The position numbers and the translations under genes are program-made. Shown piece after piece: positions 24,565 to 33,010 of a DNA stretch of 64,000 nt (the stretch's first letter is position 1; each line of letters begins with the position of its first letter). This DNA comes from Nocardioides marmoribigeumensis (GTDB lineage: Bacteria > Actinomycetota > Actinomycetes > Propionibacteriales > Nocardioidaceae). The notes below the pieces were generated by a model. That model had not been told where the DNA came from, searched no databases, and saw nothing but the letters and a program-made list of their open reading frames with translations. Location of the stretch: the NCBI RefSeq assembly GCF_031458325.1, contig NZ_JAVDYG010000001.1, positions 186,001 through 250,000 on the forward strand. Direction: 5' to 3'.

Positions 24565-27500
24565 TCAGCGCCGCGGGACGGACACGGTCAACCGGGTCGT
24601 GGACCCGATCACCCTGCGGTTGCCGCCGTAGACCACCGTCAGGCGGTGCCTGCCACGCGGCAGCACGAGGCGGACGACGCGGACGCCCTCGCCCTCCGGG
24701 CGCAGCCGCGCGCGGCGCACCACCCTCCGTCCGTCCCGGATGACCAGGAGACCGTTGGGGCGTGCAGCACCGGGGGCGGTCACGGCGATGGTCAGGCGCG
24801 ACCTCGTCAGCGAGGCGCGCGTGCGCGAGACCGCCTTGGGCACGACGTAGGAGCGGCTCGTCCAGACCCCGGCTGGCCTCGTGCCCGCGCGGGCCACGAC
24901 GACGCGGTAGGACACGCGCCTCGATCGCGCCCACACGGGGACGGTGAAGCGCTGGGAGTGGGCGCCGCTGCTCCAGCGACCGGCCGGTGCCCCGTCGAGC
25001 AGCCACCTGACGCGCACGTCGCGACCTGCCAGGGCGACGCTCCAGGTGCCCAGGGTCGTCGTCACGGTCCGTCCCGCGCCGACCGTGCCGCTCAGCACCG
25101 GCGCGGTGACGACGGTGGGCGCGAGCTCGGGCTCGGGGGCGGGGGCGGGCTCGGGGTCGGTGGGCGCGTCGGTCGGGTCGGGCGTCGGGTCCTCGGTCAC
25201 GGTGCGGGTCAGCGTGACCGTCGGCAGCACCGCGCCCGCGAGGGGCGAGCCGTCGACGGTGACGGTCCCGCCCTGGCCGACCACGACGGGCGTGGCCGTC
25301 GCGCCGCCGAACCACGCGGCGTCGTGGTCCGCGCCGGTCAGCCGGACGACGTAGGTCCCGACGACCAGGCCGTCGGCGCCGCCGAGGGTCCACCGCCCGT
25401 CGTCGCCGCTGGTCGTGGTGGCGAGCGGGGTGGTGCGGTCGTCCGGGGAGTACGCCGACACGGTGACGCCGGGCAGCGGGTGTCCGCCCTCGGCGACCGC
25501 TCCGTGGAGGGGGTACGCCGTGCTGCCGAGCACCTGCTGCTCGCCCAGGTCGCCGTCGGCCACCGCCGTCGTGCCGTCGAGCACCGTGCCGTCGAGCTGC
25601 ACGGTCACGGTCCCGACCGTGGCGTCGAGCCAGTCGGCACCGCCGTCGACACCGAGGTCGTAGGCGCCGGGCACGAGGTCGAGCCGGTAGCCGCCGTCGG
25701 GGCCGGTCGTGGCGGTCGGCGCGCCCCCGGACCCCTCCGGGACGGCGCGCACGGTCAGCCCCGAGACGGGTGCTCCCGTCACGTCGACGACCGTGCCGAC
25801 GACGGGGTGCGTGACCGACGAGGGGGCGCGGGTCAGGACGACCCGGCCCAGCGTGGCGTCGGCCACGGGGACCTGGGCCACGGACACGACTCCGTCCTGG
25901 GCGACGACCACCTCGGAGGCGGGGTCGCCACCGAACCAGGCAGCGTCGTACGTCGAGCCGCCGGAGGCGCCGGAGAGCTTGACCCCGTAGGTGCCCACCG
26001 GCACGCCGTGGTCGCCGTCGAGCACCCAGGTCCCGTCGGGGCCGGAGGTCGTCGAGGCGACGGGAGTGCTCAGGTCGCCGGGCACGAAGGCCTCGACGGT
26101 GATGCCGGACAGCGGGTGGTCGCCCTCGGCGACCGAGCCGCGCAGCACGTGGACCGGGCGGCCCTGCACCTCGACCTGGCCGAGGTCGGCGCCGGGACAA
26201 CCGACGCCGTTGACGAGCACGGCACCGTTGAGCTGGACCGTGACCAGCGCGGTGGAGGTGTCCCCACCGGTGTAGGAGGTGTCGAGCCAGTCCGCTCCCC
26301 CGCCGGCGTGCAGCTCGTAGGAGCCCGGCACCAGGCCCAGCCGGAACCGGCCGTGGTCGCCGAGCGAGTCGTCGGCCCCGCTCGTCGTGGTGGTGGCGAG
26401 GCCGGAGCCGACCGGGACCGCACGCACCGTCACCCCGTCGACCGGCGCGCCCAGCACGTCGGCGACCGAGCCGACCACGTCGTGCGGGAGCGTCGCCAGG
26501 GACACCGTGAGCTCCACCGGCGGCAGCGTGGCCACCGGTGCCCCACCCACGGTCAGCGCGCCGTCCTGGCCGACGGTCACCTCGGCCAGCACGGTGGAGA
26601 CGTACGCCGGCGCCGCGGCGTCGTCGTCGCGCACCGCGAGGTCGTAGCGGCCCACCGGCAGGGACACCGTGTAGCCGCCCTGGGAGCCGACCGTCTGGGA
26701 GTCGACCAGGTCCGCCGGGTCGGTCGACCCCTGGGGGAAGACGTCCACCACGACACCCGAGGGCGGACCGTCGGCGGTCGTCACGCTGCCGCTGAGGGCG
26801 AAGGGGGTGCTGGCCAGGACGACGTCGTCGAGGGTGCTGCCCGCGTCCGCGACGGTCACCGTCGTGGGCGACTCGGGTCCGCCGTACCTCGTGCCGGCCC
26901 AGCCGGTCTTCTGCAGCGTCACCTGGTAGGTGCCCGGCTCCACGGGGACGACGTACCCGCCGTCGGACGCGGTGGTCGCGGTCCCCGAGTCGGTGGACGT
27001 CCCGATCGGGTCGACCGAGACCGAGACACCCGCCACGGGGTCGCCGAGGGCGTCGACGACCCGCCCGGAGACCGTGGGCTTGCTGATCAGGGCCACCGGG
27101 CACAGGCTCGGGCAGGGGAGCCGGCCGTAGAGCCACAGCCTCCCGTCCTCCTCGACGTTGAGCTGGCGGTCGGGACCGCCACCCAGGTAGCCCGTGTAGT
27201 GCCGCTCGGTCGGGTCCGTGTAGCGCACGGAGAAGTAGCCCGCGATCAGGTCGATCACGTAGGCGCCGTCCTCGCCGGTCGTCGCGGAGGCGGCCGGCTC
27301 GGTCGGGCTGCCCTCCGCGTCGAACGCCTCGACGAGGACGCCGGAGAGCGGCGCCCCGTCGTCGTCGACCACCTCCCCCGAGACAGGGTGCGGCGTGGCC
27401 GGCAGCAGGGTCACGTCGTCGAGGGTGTTGTCCGGCACGGGCCGGCCGCCGATGGAGGCCTGGCCGGAAGCGTCGATGACGATGGAGGCAGGCGTGTCCG

Positions 27501-27801
27501 CGCCGCCGTACCAGGTGGAGTCGTAGCCGTGTGCCGAGTACTCCACCTGGTAGGTGCCGGGCCGCGACAGGTGGAGCGCGTAGTCGTGCTGCATCGTGAA
27601 GATCTGCAGCACCCGGTACCCGGGCATCGTGACGTCGTACACCGTGATGGACGCGTTGTAGACCGCTCCGCCGTCGGAAGCCTGCAGCCGCCCGCTGAGG
27701 GTCCATGACTGGGCCTGCGCCGGGCCGGCCGTCAGGGACAGCAGGACGAGCAGGGACGTCATCACTGCCAGGACAGAGCTCACCACGCGCCGAGATCGCA
27801 T
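24565..27801 (-). CDS. Giant secreted repeat protein with carboxypeptidase-regulatory-like domains
   Basis: A 1078-residue exported protein. Signal peptide MRSRRVVSSVLAVMTSLLVLL... ending PAQAQS. Then about eight to ten beta-sandwich repeats of the carboxypeptidase regulatory-like (Cna-B/transthyretin-like) type, each with a D-G-x-Y...L-x-P-G-x-Y-x-V hallmark (for example GGYVVPVEPGTYQVTLQKTG). Several share a WFGG / YGG...P...V motif (STWYGGADTPAS; DAAWFGGDPASEVV; DAAWFGGATATPVV). A Pro/Glu/Asp-rich linker (DPTPDPTDAPTDPEP) leads to two C-terminal Ig-like domains ending VSVPRR, with no sortase signal or membrane anchor. Probable role is surface or matrix adhesion/scaffold. GTG at 27828 is an alternative start. 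Confidence 0.82.
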   Translation of the reverse strand: MRSRRVVSSVLAVMTSLLVLLSLTAGPAQAQSWTLSGRLQASDGGAVYNASITVYDVTMPGYRVLQIFTMQHDYALHLSRPGTYQVEYSAHGYDSTWYGGADTPASIVIDASGQASIGGRPVPDNTLDDVTLLPATPHPVSGEVVDDDGAPLSGVLVEAFDAEGSPTEPAASATTGEDGAYVIDLIAGYFSVRYTDPTERHYTGYLGGGPDRQLNVEEDGRLWLYGRLPCPSLCPVALISKPTVSGRVVDALGDPVAGVSVSVDPIGTSTDSGTATTASDGGYVVPVEPGTYQVTLQKTGWAGTRYGGPESPTTVTVADAGSTLDDVVLASTPFALSGSVTTADGPPSGVVVDVFPQGSTDPADLVDSQTVGSQGGYTVSLPVGRYDLAVRDDDAAAPAYVSTVLAEVTVGQDGALTVGGAPVATLPPVELTVSLATLPHDVVGSVADVLGAPVDGVTVRAVPVGSGLATTTTSGADDSLGDHGRFRLGLVPGSYELHAGGGADWLDTSYTGGDTSTALVTVQLNGAVLVNGVGCPGADLGQVEVQGRPVHVLRGSVAEGDHPLSGITVEAFVPGDLSTPVASTTSGPDGTWVLDGDHGVPVGTYGVKLSGASGGSTYDAAWFGGDPASEVVVAQDGVVSVAQVPVADATLGRVVLTRAPSSVTHPVVGTVVDVTGAPVSGLTVRAVPEGSGGAPTATTGPDGGYRLDLVPGAYDLGVDGGADWLDATVGTVTVQLDGTVLDGTTAVADGDLGEQQVLGSTAYPLHGAVAEGGHPLPGVTVSAYSPDDRTTPLATTTSGDDGRWTLGGADGLVVGTYVVRLTGADHDAAWFGGATATPVVVGQGGTVTVDGSPLAGAVLPTVTLTRTVTEDPTPDPTDAPTDPEPAPAPEPELAPTVVTAPVLSGTVGAGRTVTTTLGTWSVALAGRDVRVRWLLDGAPAGRWSSGAHSQRFTVPVWARSRRVSYRVVVARAGTRPAGVWTSRSYVVPKAVSRTRASLTRSRLTIAVTAPGAARPNGLLVIRDGRRVVRRARLRPEGEGVRVVRLVLPRGRHRLTVVYGGNRRVIGSTTRLTVSVPRR

Positions 27802-27962
27802 CCGCACAGCGTGTCGGCGATCGCCCACCTGCGAGGGGTTTCACCCAGGTTGACCCGTTTGCCCAGAACTTCGCGCTTGTCCCTCGGTCGTGGCGCAGGC
27901 GTGGTACGTCGGGTGGCCGCGTGCTCGCGCGAGCGGGCCGACCCACCTCTAGGCTCGCGCCC

Positions 27963-28394
27963 ATGACCGAGCTCAGGTTCACCGCAGCCAGCCACGTCCC
28001 GGTCGAGGAGGCGTGGGCGGCCGTGACCGACCTGTCGCGGTTCGACCAGTGGCTGTCCCTGCACGACGGCTGGCGCAGCGACCTCCCCGACGAGCTCGCG
28101 GAGGGCCAGCGCATCGAGAGCGTCATCCGCGCCAAGGGGATCCGCAACCGCATCGCCTGGACGATCCGCGACCTCCGGCCGCCGCACCACGCGTCCCTGG
28201 TCGGCGACGGCGTCGGCGGCACCGCGGTGAGCCTGACCTTCGACCTGACCGGGCGCGACGGCGGCACGGAGATCGCCATGCGCGCCGACTTCCGCCACCC
28301 GATGCTCAAGGGCCCGCTCGGCGGGGTCGCCGCGCGCACCATCAAGGGCGACCTCGAGGCCTCGATGACGCGGCTGGCCGCGCTCGTCGGCTGA
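27963..28394 (+). CDS. SRPBCC-family protein (type II toxin-like/cyclase fold)
   Basis: A 143-residue helix-grip protein (starts MTELRFTAASHVPVEEAWAA, then SRFDQWLSLHDGWRSDLPDE; C-terminal helix TIKGDLEASMTRLAALVG). Such stand-alone SRPBCC proteins bind small hydrophobic ligands; function unknown. ATG at 27963 follows a TAGGCT -10-like hexamer (27950-27955) by 7 bases, suggesting a leaderless transcript. The long in-frame extension upstream overlaps the oppositely oriented secreted-protein start and is rejected. It is convergent with the FetB-like gene, with only 15 bases between stops. Confidence 0.75.
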   Translation: MTELRFTAASHVPVEEAWAAVTDLSRFDQWLSLHDGWRSDLPDELAEGQRIESVIRAKGIRNRIAWTIRDLRPPHHASLVGDGVGGTAVSLTFDLTGRDGGTEIAMRADFRHPMLKGPLGGVAARTIKGDLEASMTRLAALVG

Positions 28395-28409
28395 CGCCCG
28401 GTCCCTGCG

Positions 28410-29183
28410 TCAGCGCGCGAGGCCGCCCAGCTCCAGCGGCAGCACCCGGCGTACGGCGACCAGGCGCAACAACGTGGCCGCGGTCGAGGCCTGGACGGCC
28501 AGGAGCCCCACCAGCACGAGGATCTGGGCCGCCCCCGCGTCGACCGCACTGCCCCCGCCGAGCAGCACGCCGACGTACGCCCCGGGGAGCGTGACCAGTC
28601 CGACCGTGCGGGTCTGGTCGATGCCGGGCATGAGCCCGTCTCCGGAGGAGGGCTCGACGACGAGCCGGATCGCCTCGGGCCCGGAGAAGCCGAGCGCGCG
28701 GGCCGCCTCGTAGGTCCCGACGTGGGCGCGCAGCTCCTGCAGCGCTCGTCGTCCGGTCAGCGTGGCCGCGGTCATCGCGCCGCCGATGAGGATGCCCGAC
28801 ATCGGCAGGAGCCCCGGCCCGTTGAACGGGATCACGCCCGTCGCCAGGACGAGCACCACGACGGGGGCGGCGCCGGCGGCGACGGCGAGGCCGACCCAGC
28901 CGAGCTGGTCCAGGGGTACGCCGAGCCGCCGCGTCGCGGTGAACGTCGCGACCGCGAACATCAGCAGCACGAAGCCGATCGACCACGGCGTCGACCGCAG
29001 CACGAGCGCGATCACCGCGGAGACCGCGGCGAGCTGGAGCACCGCCCGGACCGCGGCGAGCGCCTGCTCGCGCGCGACCGGCAGCCGCCCGGCCCGCGAG
29101 ACCAGGACCGCGGCCACCCCCAGGACGAGCAGCACGACGGCCAGGCGCCAGTCGGCGGCGGGGGCGGTGGAGAGGGCGACCAC
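28410..29183 (-). CDS. FetB/YbbM-like ABC transporter permease (UPF0014)
   Basis: A 257-residue polytopic membrane protein, about six to seven helices. The motifs MSGILIGGAMTAATLTGRRALQE, YEAARALGFSGPEAIR and LVTLPGAYVGVLLGGGS are hallmarks of the UPF0014/FetB family, an inner-membrane permease that in Escherichia coli partners with FetA for iron export. GTG start at 29183 chosen: it places the first helix (RLAVVLLVLGVAAVLVS) at the N-terminus and gives the family's usual length; the longer frame upstream has no such helix. No FetA-like ATPase is adjacent, so a partner must be elsewhere. Confidence 0.85.
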   Translation of the reverse strand: MVALSTAPAADWRLAVVLLVLGVAAVLVSRAGRLPVAREQALAAVRAVLQLAAVSAVIALVLRSTPWSIGFVLLMFAVATFTATRRLGVPLDQLGWVGLAVAAGAAPVVVLVLATGVIPFNGPGLLPMSGILIGGAMTAATLTGRRALQELRAHVGTYEAARALGFSGPEAIRLVVEPSSGDGLMPGIDQTRTVGLVTLPGAYVGVLLGGGSAVDAGAAQILVLVGLLAVQASTAATLLRLVAVRRVLPLELGGLAR

Positions 29184-29283
29184 GCGCCGAGCCTCCCACG
29201 CGGTCTCCACCCTGGGGTGGAGGCGACAAGGTCGACCCGCACGCCGATCCGGCGGGCACCTCTGTGCTCCTACCTTTCCGGAG

Positions 29284-29301
29284 GGCGACCGACCGGTCGC
29301 C
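29284..29301. promoter_or_regulatory. Perfect dyad upstream of the membrane gene at 29320
   Basis: GGCGACC-GACC-GGTCGCC is a perfect 7+7 dyad 18 bases before the ATG, in the divergent region after the FetB-like start. It could be an operator or an mRNA hairpin just ahead of the AAAGGGG ribosome site. No regulator can be assigned. Confidence 0.4.
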
Positions 29302-29319
29302 GAGAAAGGGGAACCACCG

Positions 29320-29829
29320 ATGACCGTCACGCAGTACGTCCTCAACGCAGGGCTGCTCGTCTTCGTCCTCGCGACCAACCTCGGGACCCGTGACCTGACC
29401 TGGCGCCGGCTCGTCCTGCCGTTGGCCCTCGTGGCCGTCGCGGCGGCCGTGTTCCTGAGGCACGTGCCGACCGCGGGCAACGACGCCACCCTCGAGGTGG
29501 TGGGCCTGGTCGCGGGCGTCCTGCTCGGGCTGCTCGCCGGGGCGCTCGTGCGGGTCCGGAGGGAGGCGGGACGAGTCGTCACCTCGGCCGGGCGGGCCTA
29601 CGCAGCCCTCTGGACCGTCGTCATCGGCGGTCGCGTCCTCTTCGCCTTCGGCGCCGACCACTGGTTCTCCCAGCAGATCGGCCTGTACTCCTACACGCAC
29701 CGGATCACCGGGGCGGACGCCTGGACCGCTGCCTTCGTCCTGATGGCGCTGGCCATGGTGTCCACCCGCGTCGCGGTCACCGCCGCCCAGTACGTCGGCG
29801 CCACTCGGCCCGTGGTGGTGGCGGCATGA
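29320..29829 (+). CDS. Integral membrane protein of unknown function
   Basis: A 169-residue protein with about four to five transmembrane helices (VLNAGLLVFVLATNLG; LVLPLALVAVAAAVFL; LEVVGLVAGVLLGLLAGALV; AFVLMALAMVSTRVAV). A strong AAAGGGGA ribosome site precedes the ATG; a much longer in-frame extension overlaps the opposite-strand permease and is rejected. Its stop overlaps the start of the CPBP protease gene (ATGA), so the two, and possibly the two-component pair after them, form an operon. The family may be of the DUF1453/CcdC-like type, but this is uncertain. Confidence 0.65.
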   Translation: MTVTQYVLNAGLLVFVLATNLGTRDLTWRRLVLPLALVAVAAAVFLRHVPTAGNDATLEVVGLVAGVLLGLLAGALVRVRREAGRVVTSAGRAYAALWTVVIGGRVLFAFGADHWFSQQIGLYSYTHRITGADAWTAAFVLMALAMVSTRVAVTAAQYVGATRPVVVAA

Positions 29830-30545
29830 GGCCGCTGACGCGAGCGGTCCTCGTCCTGGTGTGCTTCCTGGCTGCGGCGTCCGGCTGGTACGCCGTGTGC
29901 GCCGCGGCCTGGCCGGCGTCCTCGCAGCAGGCCCGCGCCCTGTCGTTCGTCGCCCTCCTCACGGTGGCCGTGGTCGCGTTCTCGGCGCGCACCCGTGGGT
30001 GGCGCGCGGTGGGCGTGACGCCTCGCAACGAGTGGCGACAGACGTCCTTGCTGGTGCTGCCTGCGCTGCTGGCGGTCAGCCCGCTGGTCCACGGCGTGCG
30101 CCACCTGTCGTCCGGCACGTGGGCGGTCCTGGTCGCGGGCTACCTCCTGACCGGGGTCGTCGAGGAGCTCATGTGGCGCGGGTGGGTCCACCGACTGCTG
30201 CTGCCGCTGGGACTGCGGCGCGCCGTGCTGGTCGGGTCCGCGCTCTTCGGGCTGGCCCACCTGGCCAACCTGCTCTACCGCGACAGCCCCGGCCTGGTGC
30301 TGGCGCAGTGCTGGGGGGCGTTCTGCTTCGGCGTCGGGTACGCCGCCCTGCGCGCTCGCACGGGCACGCTCGTCCCGCTGGTCGTGCTGCACTTCCTCAC
30401 CGACCTGGCCGCCCAGGTCGGCCAGGTGCCGGCGATCCCGGTCCTGGTCGCCCAGGACGTCGTCCTGCTCGGCCTCGGCCTGCTGCTGGTGCGGCGGGGT
30501 GCGACGCGCGTGAGTCCCGTCCTCCTGCCCCCGCTGCGTGCCTGA
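29826..30545 (+). CDS. CPBP-family intramembrane metalloprotease
   Basis: A 239-residue polytopic protein with the CAAX-protease/bacteriocin-processing signature: EELMWRGWVHRLL (the EExxxR motif) and FGLAHLANLL (second conserved His), with a third conserved region near the C-terminus (LVPLVVLHFLTDLA). Such enzymes are membrane glutamic-type proteases related to Rce1. ATG overlaps the preceding stop. The substrate is unknown. Coupling to a small membrane protein upstream and a two-component pair downstream hints at an envelope-signalling unit. Confidence 0.85.
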   Translation: MRPLTRAVLVLVCFLAAASGWYAVCAAAWPASSQQARALSFVALLTVAVVAFSARTRGWRAVGVTPRNEWRQTSLLVLPALLAVSPLVHGVRHLSSGTWAVLVAGYLLTGVVEELMWRGWVHRLLLPLGLRRAVLVGSALFGLAHLANLLYRDSPGLVLAQCWGAFCFGVGYAALRARTGTLVPLVVLHFLTDLAAQVGQVPAIPVLVAQDVVLLGLGLLLVRRGATRVSPVLLPPLRA

Positions 30546-30573
30546 CGTGCCCGGCCTTGTCTACGGTGGCTCC

Positions 30574-31731
30574 ATGCGGGTGCACTCGGCGAGCGCGCCA
30601 CCCTCGGAGGACCTGGTCCGTTGGCAGCGCGCGGCGCGGGCCCTCGGGCTCGTCTCGACCGTCGTCCTGCTGGTGGGCCTGCTCGGCGACCTGGCCGATC
30701 CGGTCGTCCTGTGCCTGACGCTCGTCCCGGTCGCACTCTGGCTCCTCGAGCTGTTCGCCCCGCCGAGGTCACCACGCGTCGAGGGAGCACTGCTGCTCGT
30801 CGTCGGAGCGGGAGGCGGCCTGCTCAACGCTCGCGCGTTCGACTCCTCGGGGTTCCTCCTCGCGTTCTTCGCCGCGGCGGCACTGGGCATCCGCCTCCCG
30901 CCGCGCGAGGCGCTGCCCTGGCTCGTCGGCGTCCTGGTGGTGCTGGACCTCGGCTCCGCAGCCGTCTCCCCGCACGTGCTGACCTCGATCACCTCCAACA
31001 GCCTCGGCGTCGGCTTCACCTTCGCGGTCGGGGCCGCCACCCGGACCGCGCGGCTCGAGCGCGCCCGGTCCGAGCAGCTGCTGGCCGAGCTCGAGGTCGC
31101 CCGTGTCCACGAGGCCGAGGGCGCCGCCCTGGCGGAGCGGGCTCGTCTCGCGCGAGAGCTGCACGACGTGCTGGCCCACGCCCTGTCGGGCCAGGTGATG
31201 TCGCTCGAGGCTGCTCGCGTGCTCGCGGAGAGCACCCAGGCGGATCCACGCGTGGTCGAGGGGGTCACCCGTGCGTCGAGACTGGCACGCAGCGGCCTCG
31301 CCGAGGCGCGGGGGGCGATCGCTGCTCTGCGCGGGGACGCCCTCCCCGGTCCTGACCGCCTCCCCGAGCTGGTCGAGCAGGCCGCCTCGGCGTACGGCCT
31401 GCGGGCGAGCCTCGCCGTCCGAGGTGAGCCGCGCGCCGTCACCGCCCAGGCCAGCCTGGCGATCTACCGCACCGCCCAGGAGTCCCTCACCAACTCCGCG
31501 AAGCACGGCGGCGTGGGCGTGTGCGCGACGCTGCTCCTGGAGTGGCGGCCGGACACGGTCGTGCTCACCGCCACCGACGTACGACGCCCGGGAACCGCCC
31601 CCGTCCACACCGAGCACGACGGCGGACACGGGCTCACCGGTCTGCGCGAGCGGGCCGAGCTCGCAGGAGGCTCCCTCGAGGCCGGCCCGACGAACGACGG
31701 GTTCGTGGTCAGGCTGGAGCTGCCGACGTGA
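30574..31731 (+). CDS. NarL-type sensor histidine kinase
   Basis: A 385-residue membrane kinase: roughly four to five N-terminal transmembrane helices (VSTVVLLVGLLGDLAD; VALWLLELFAPP region), a HisKA_3 helix with H197 in ARELHDVLAHALSGQ, and a HATPase domain (AQESLTNSAKHGG; TGLRERAELAGGSL). It has no extracellular loop of size, so it probably senses membrane state or an intramembrane signal. ATG at 30574 lies 6 bases after a TACGGT -10-like hexamer, consistent with a leaderless start. Its stop overlaps the GTG of the response regulator gene. Confidence 0.88.
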   Translation: MRVHSASAPPSEDLVRWQRAARALGLVSTVVLLVGLLGDLADPVVLCLTLVPVALWLLELFAPPRSPRVEGALLLVVGAGGGLLNARAFDSSGFLLAFFAAAALGIRLPPREALPWLVGVLVVLDLGSAAVSPHVLTSITSNSLGVGFTFAVGAATRTARLERARSEQLLAELEVARVHEAEGAALAERARLARELHDVLAHALSGQVMSLEAARVLAESTQADPRVVEGVTRASRLARSGLAEARGAIAALRGDALPGPDRLPELVEQAASAYGLRASLAVRGEPRAVTAQASLAIYRTAQESLTNSAKHGGVGVCATLLLEWRPDTVVLTATDVRRPGTAPVHTEHDGGHGLTGLRERAELAGGSLEAGPTNDGFVVRLELPT

Positions 31732-32399
31732 GCGGCACGGTCCGCGTGCTGGTCGTCGACGACCAGCGCATCGTGCGAGAAGGCCTGGAGACCCTGCTCG
31801 GGCTCCTGCCCGACATCGTCGTGGCCGGGAGCGCGGGCGACGGCGAGGAGGCCGTGGAGCTCACGGCCACGCTCGAGCCCGACCTGGTGCTGATGGACCT
31901 CAACATGCCGAGGATGGACGGCATCGAGGCCACCGCGCGCATCACCGCTGCGCATCCCCATGTCGCCGTCGTCGTGCTGACCACCTACTCCGACGACGAG
32001 CGGGTCTTCGCAGCGTTGCGCGCCGGTGCCCGGGGCTACCTCACCAAGGACGCCGGCGCCGACGAGATCCACCACGCGATCACCTCTGCCGCTGCCGGGG
32101 CTGCCCACCTCGACGCCGAGGTCCAGCGGATGCTCCTCGAGGCCCTCCGCTCGGGTCGCGCCTTCGGCGTCCCGACCCCGACCGGGCTCACGCCCGAGGA
32201 GCTCACGGCCCGGGAGGCGGACGTGGTGCGCCTGATCGCGCTGGGCCGGTCCAACAGCGAGATCGCCGACGAGCTCGTGGTGTCGTTGTCGACGGTGAAG
32301 ACGCACATCAACCACGTCTTCAGCAAGACCGGCCTGCGCGACCGCGCGCAGCTCGTGGGCTACGCCTACCGCGCCGGCCTCGTCGAGCTGTCCGACTGA
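31728..32399 (+). CDS. NarL/LuxR-family response regulator
   Basis: A 223-residue regulator with phosphoacceptor D57 in LVLMDLNMPRMDG, acidic pocket VVDDQ, switch Thr in VVVLTTYSDDE, Lys in GYLTKDAG, and a LuxR helix-turn-helix near residues 160-205 (LTAREADVVRLIALGRSNSE... STVKTHINHVFSK). Coupled by GTGA overlap to the kinase upstream, so they are cognate. In this family of pairs a nearby ABC exporter is often the target; here the nearest genes are the CPBP protease and the CoxG-like gene, and no operator is recognised. Confidence 0.9.
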   Translation: MSGTVRVLVVDDQRIVREGLETLLGLLPDIVVAGSAGDGEEAVELTATLEPDLVLMDLNMPRMDGIEATARITAAHPHVAVVVLTTYSDDERVFAALRAGARGYLTKDAGADEIHHAITSAAAGAAHLDAEVQRMLLEALRSGRAFGVPTPTGLTPEELTAREADVVRLIALGRSNSEIADELVVSLSTVKTHINHVFSKTGLRDRAQLVGYAYRAGLVELSD

Positions 32400-32520
32400 C
32401 CCGGGTCCGCCGCCACCGGCGGAGGTCGGGACATCTGCAGGACGACCTCGGGACACCTGTATCTGGTCGACGGGACAGTCCTCCTCGCACTCTGAGGGCA
32501 TCGAGAGGCGAGGAGGGGCC

Positions 32521-32979
32521 ATGAGGTTCGACGGGAAGCGCGAGGTGTCGGCGACGCGGGACGCGGTGTGGCGGACGCTGCACGACGCGGAGGTCCTGCG
32601 TGAGCTCGTGACCGGGTGCGAGTCGCTGACCCCGCGGGGCGCCGGGACGTACGCCGCGACGATGGCCGCGCGCGTCGGTCCGGTCGCCGACCGCTACCGG
32701 GGCACCTTCACCATCGAGGACCAGGTCGCCGGCGAGGAGCTGCTCGTGCGGGTCGACGCCAAGGGCCGCTGCGGCCGCATCGACCTCGTGCTGCGGGTGC
32801 GTCTCACCGACGGCCCGCGGGGCACGACCGTCCTGACCTACGTCGCCGACGCCCGGGTCGGGGGCCTCGTCTCGCGGGTCTCGGGGGCCGCGCTCCGGGT
32901 CTTCGGCAACCACTTCACCGGCTGCTTCTTCCGCGGTCTCGACCGCGTGGTCCCTGCCCGGACCCTGGTGCCGGCCTGA
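32521..32979 (+). CDS. CoxG-like SRPBCC protein
   Basis: A 152-residue helix-grip protein like carbon monoxide dehydrogenase subunit G (starts MRFDGKREVSATRDAVWRTL, then LRELVTGCESLTPRGAGTYA; later TTVLTYVADARVGGLVSRVSG). In coxG operons this family tethers or matures molybdenum hydroxylases. No cox genes are adjacent, so it is probably a stand-alone member of unknown role. A GAGGCGAGGAGGGGCC ribosome site precedes the ATG. The 121-base gap before it shows no gene. Confidence 0.8.
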   Translation: MRFDGKREVSATRDAVWRTLHDAEVLRELVTGCESLTPRGAGTYAATMAARVGPVADRYRGTFTIEDQVAGEELLVRVDAKGRCGRIDLVLRVRLTDGPRGTTVLTYVADARVGGLVSRVSGAALRVFGNHFTGCFFRGLDRVVPARTLVPA

Positions 32980-33010
32980 CGAGCGTGGGGCGCGCGGCCG
33001 CGGACCGAAC

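Noticed and set aside
24149-28549. 1466-residue minus-strand frame spanning several genes
   Set aside because: Frame-shifted shadow of the secreted repeat protein with biased Arg/Pro composition; true coding frame has a signal peptide and repeats.
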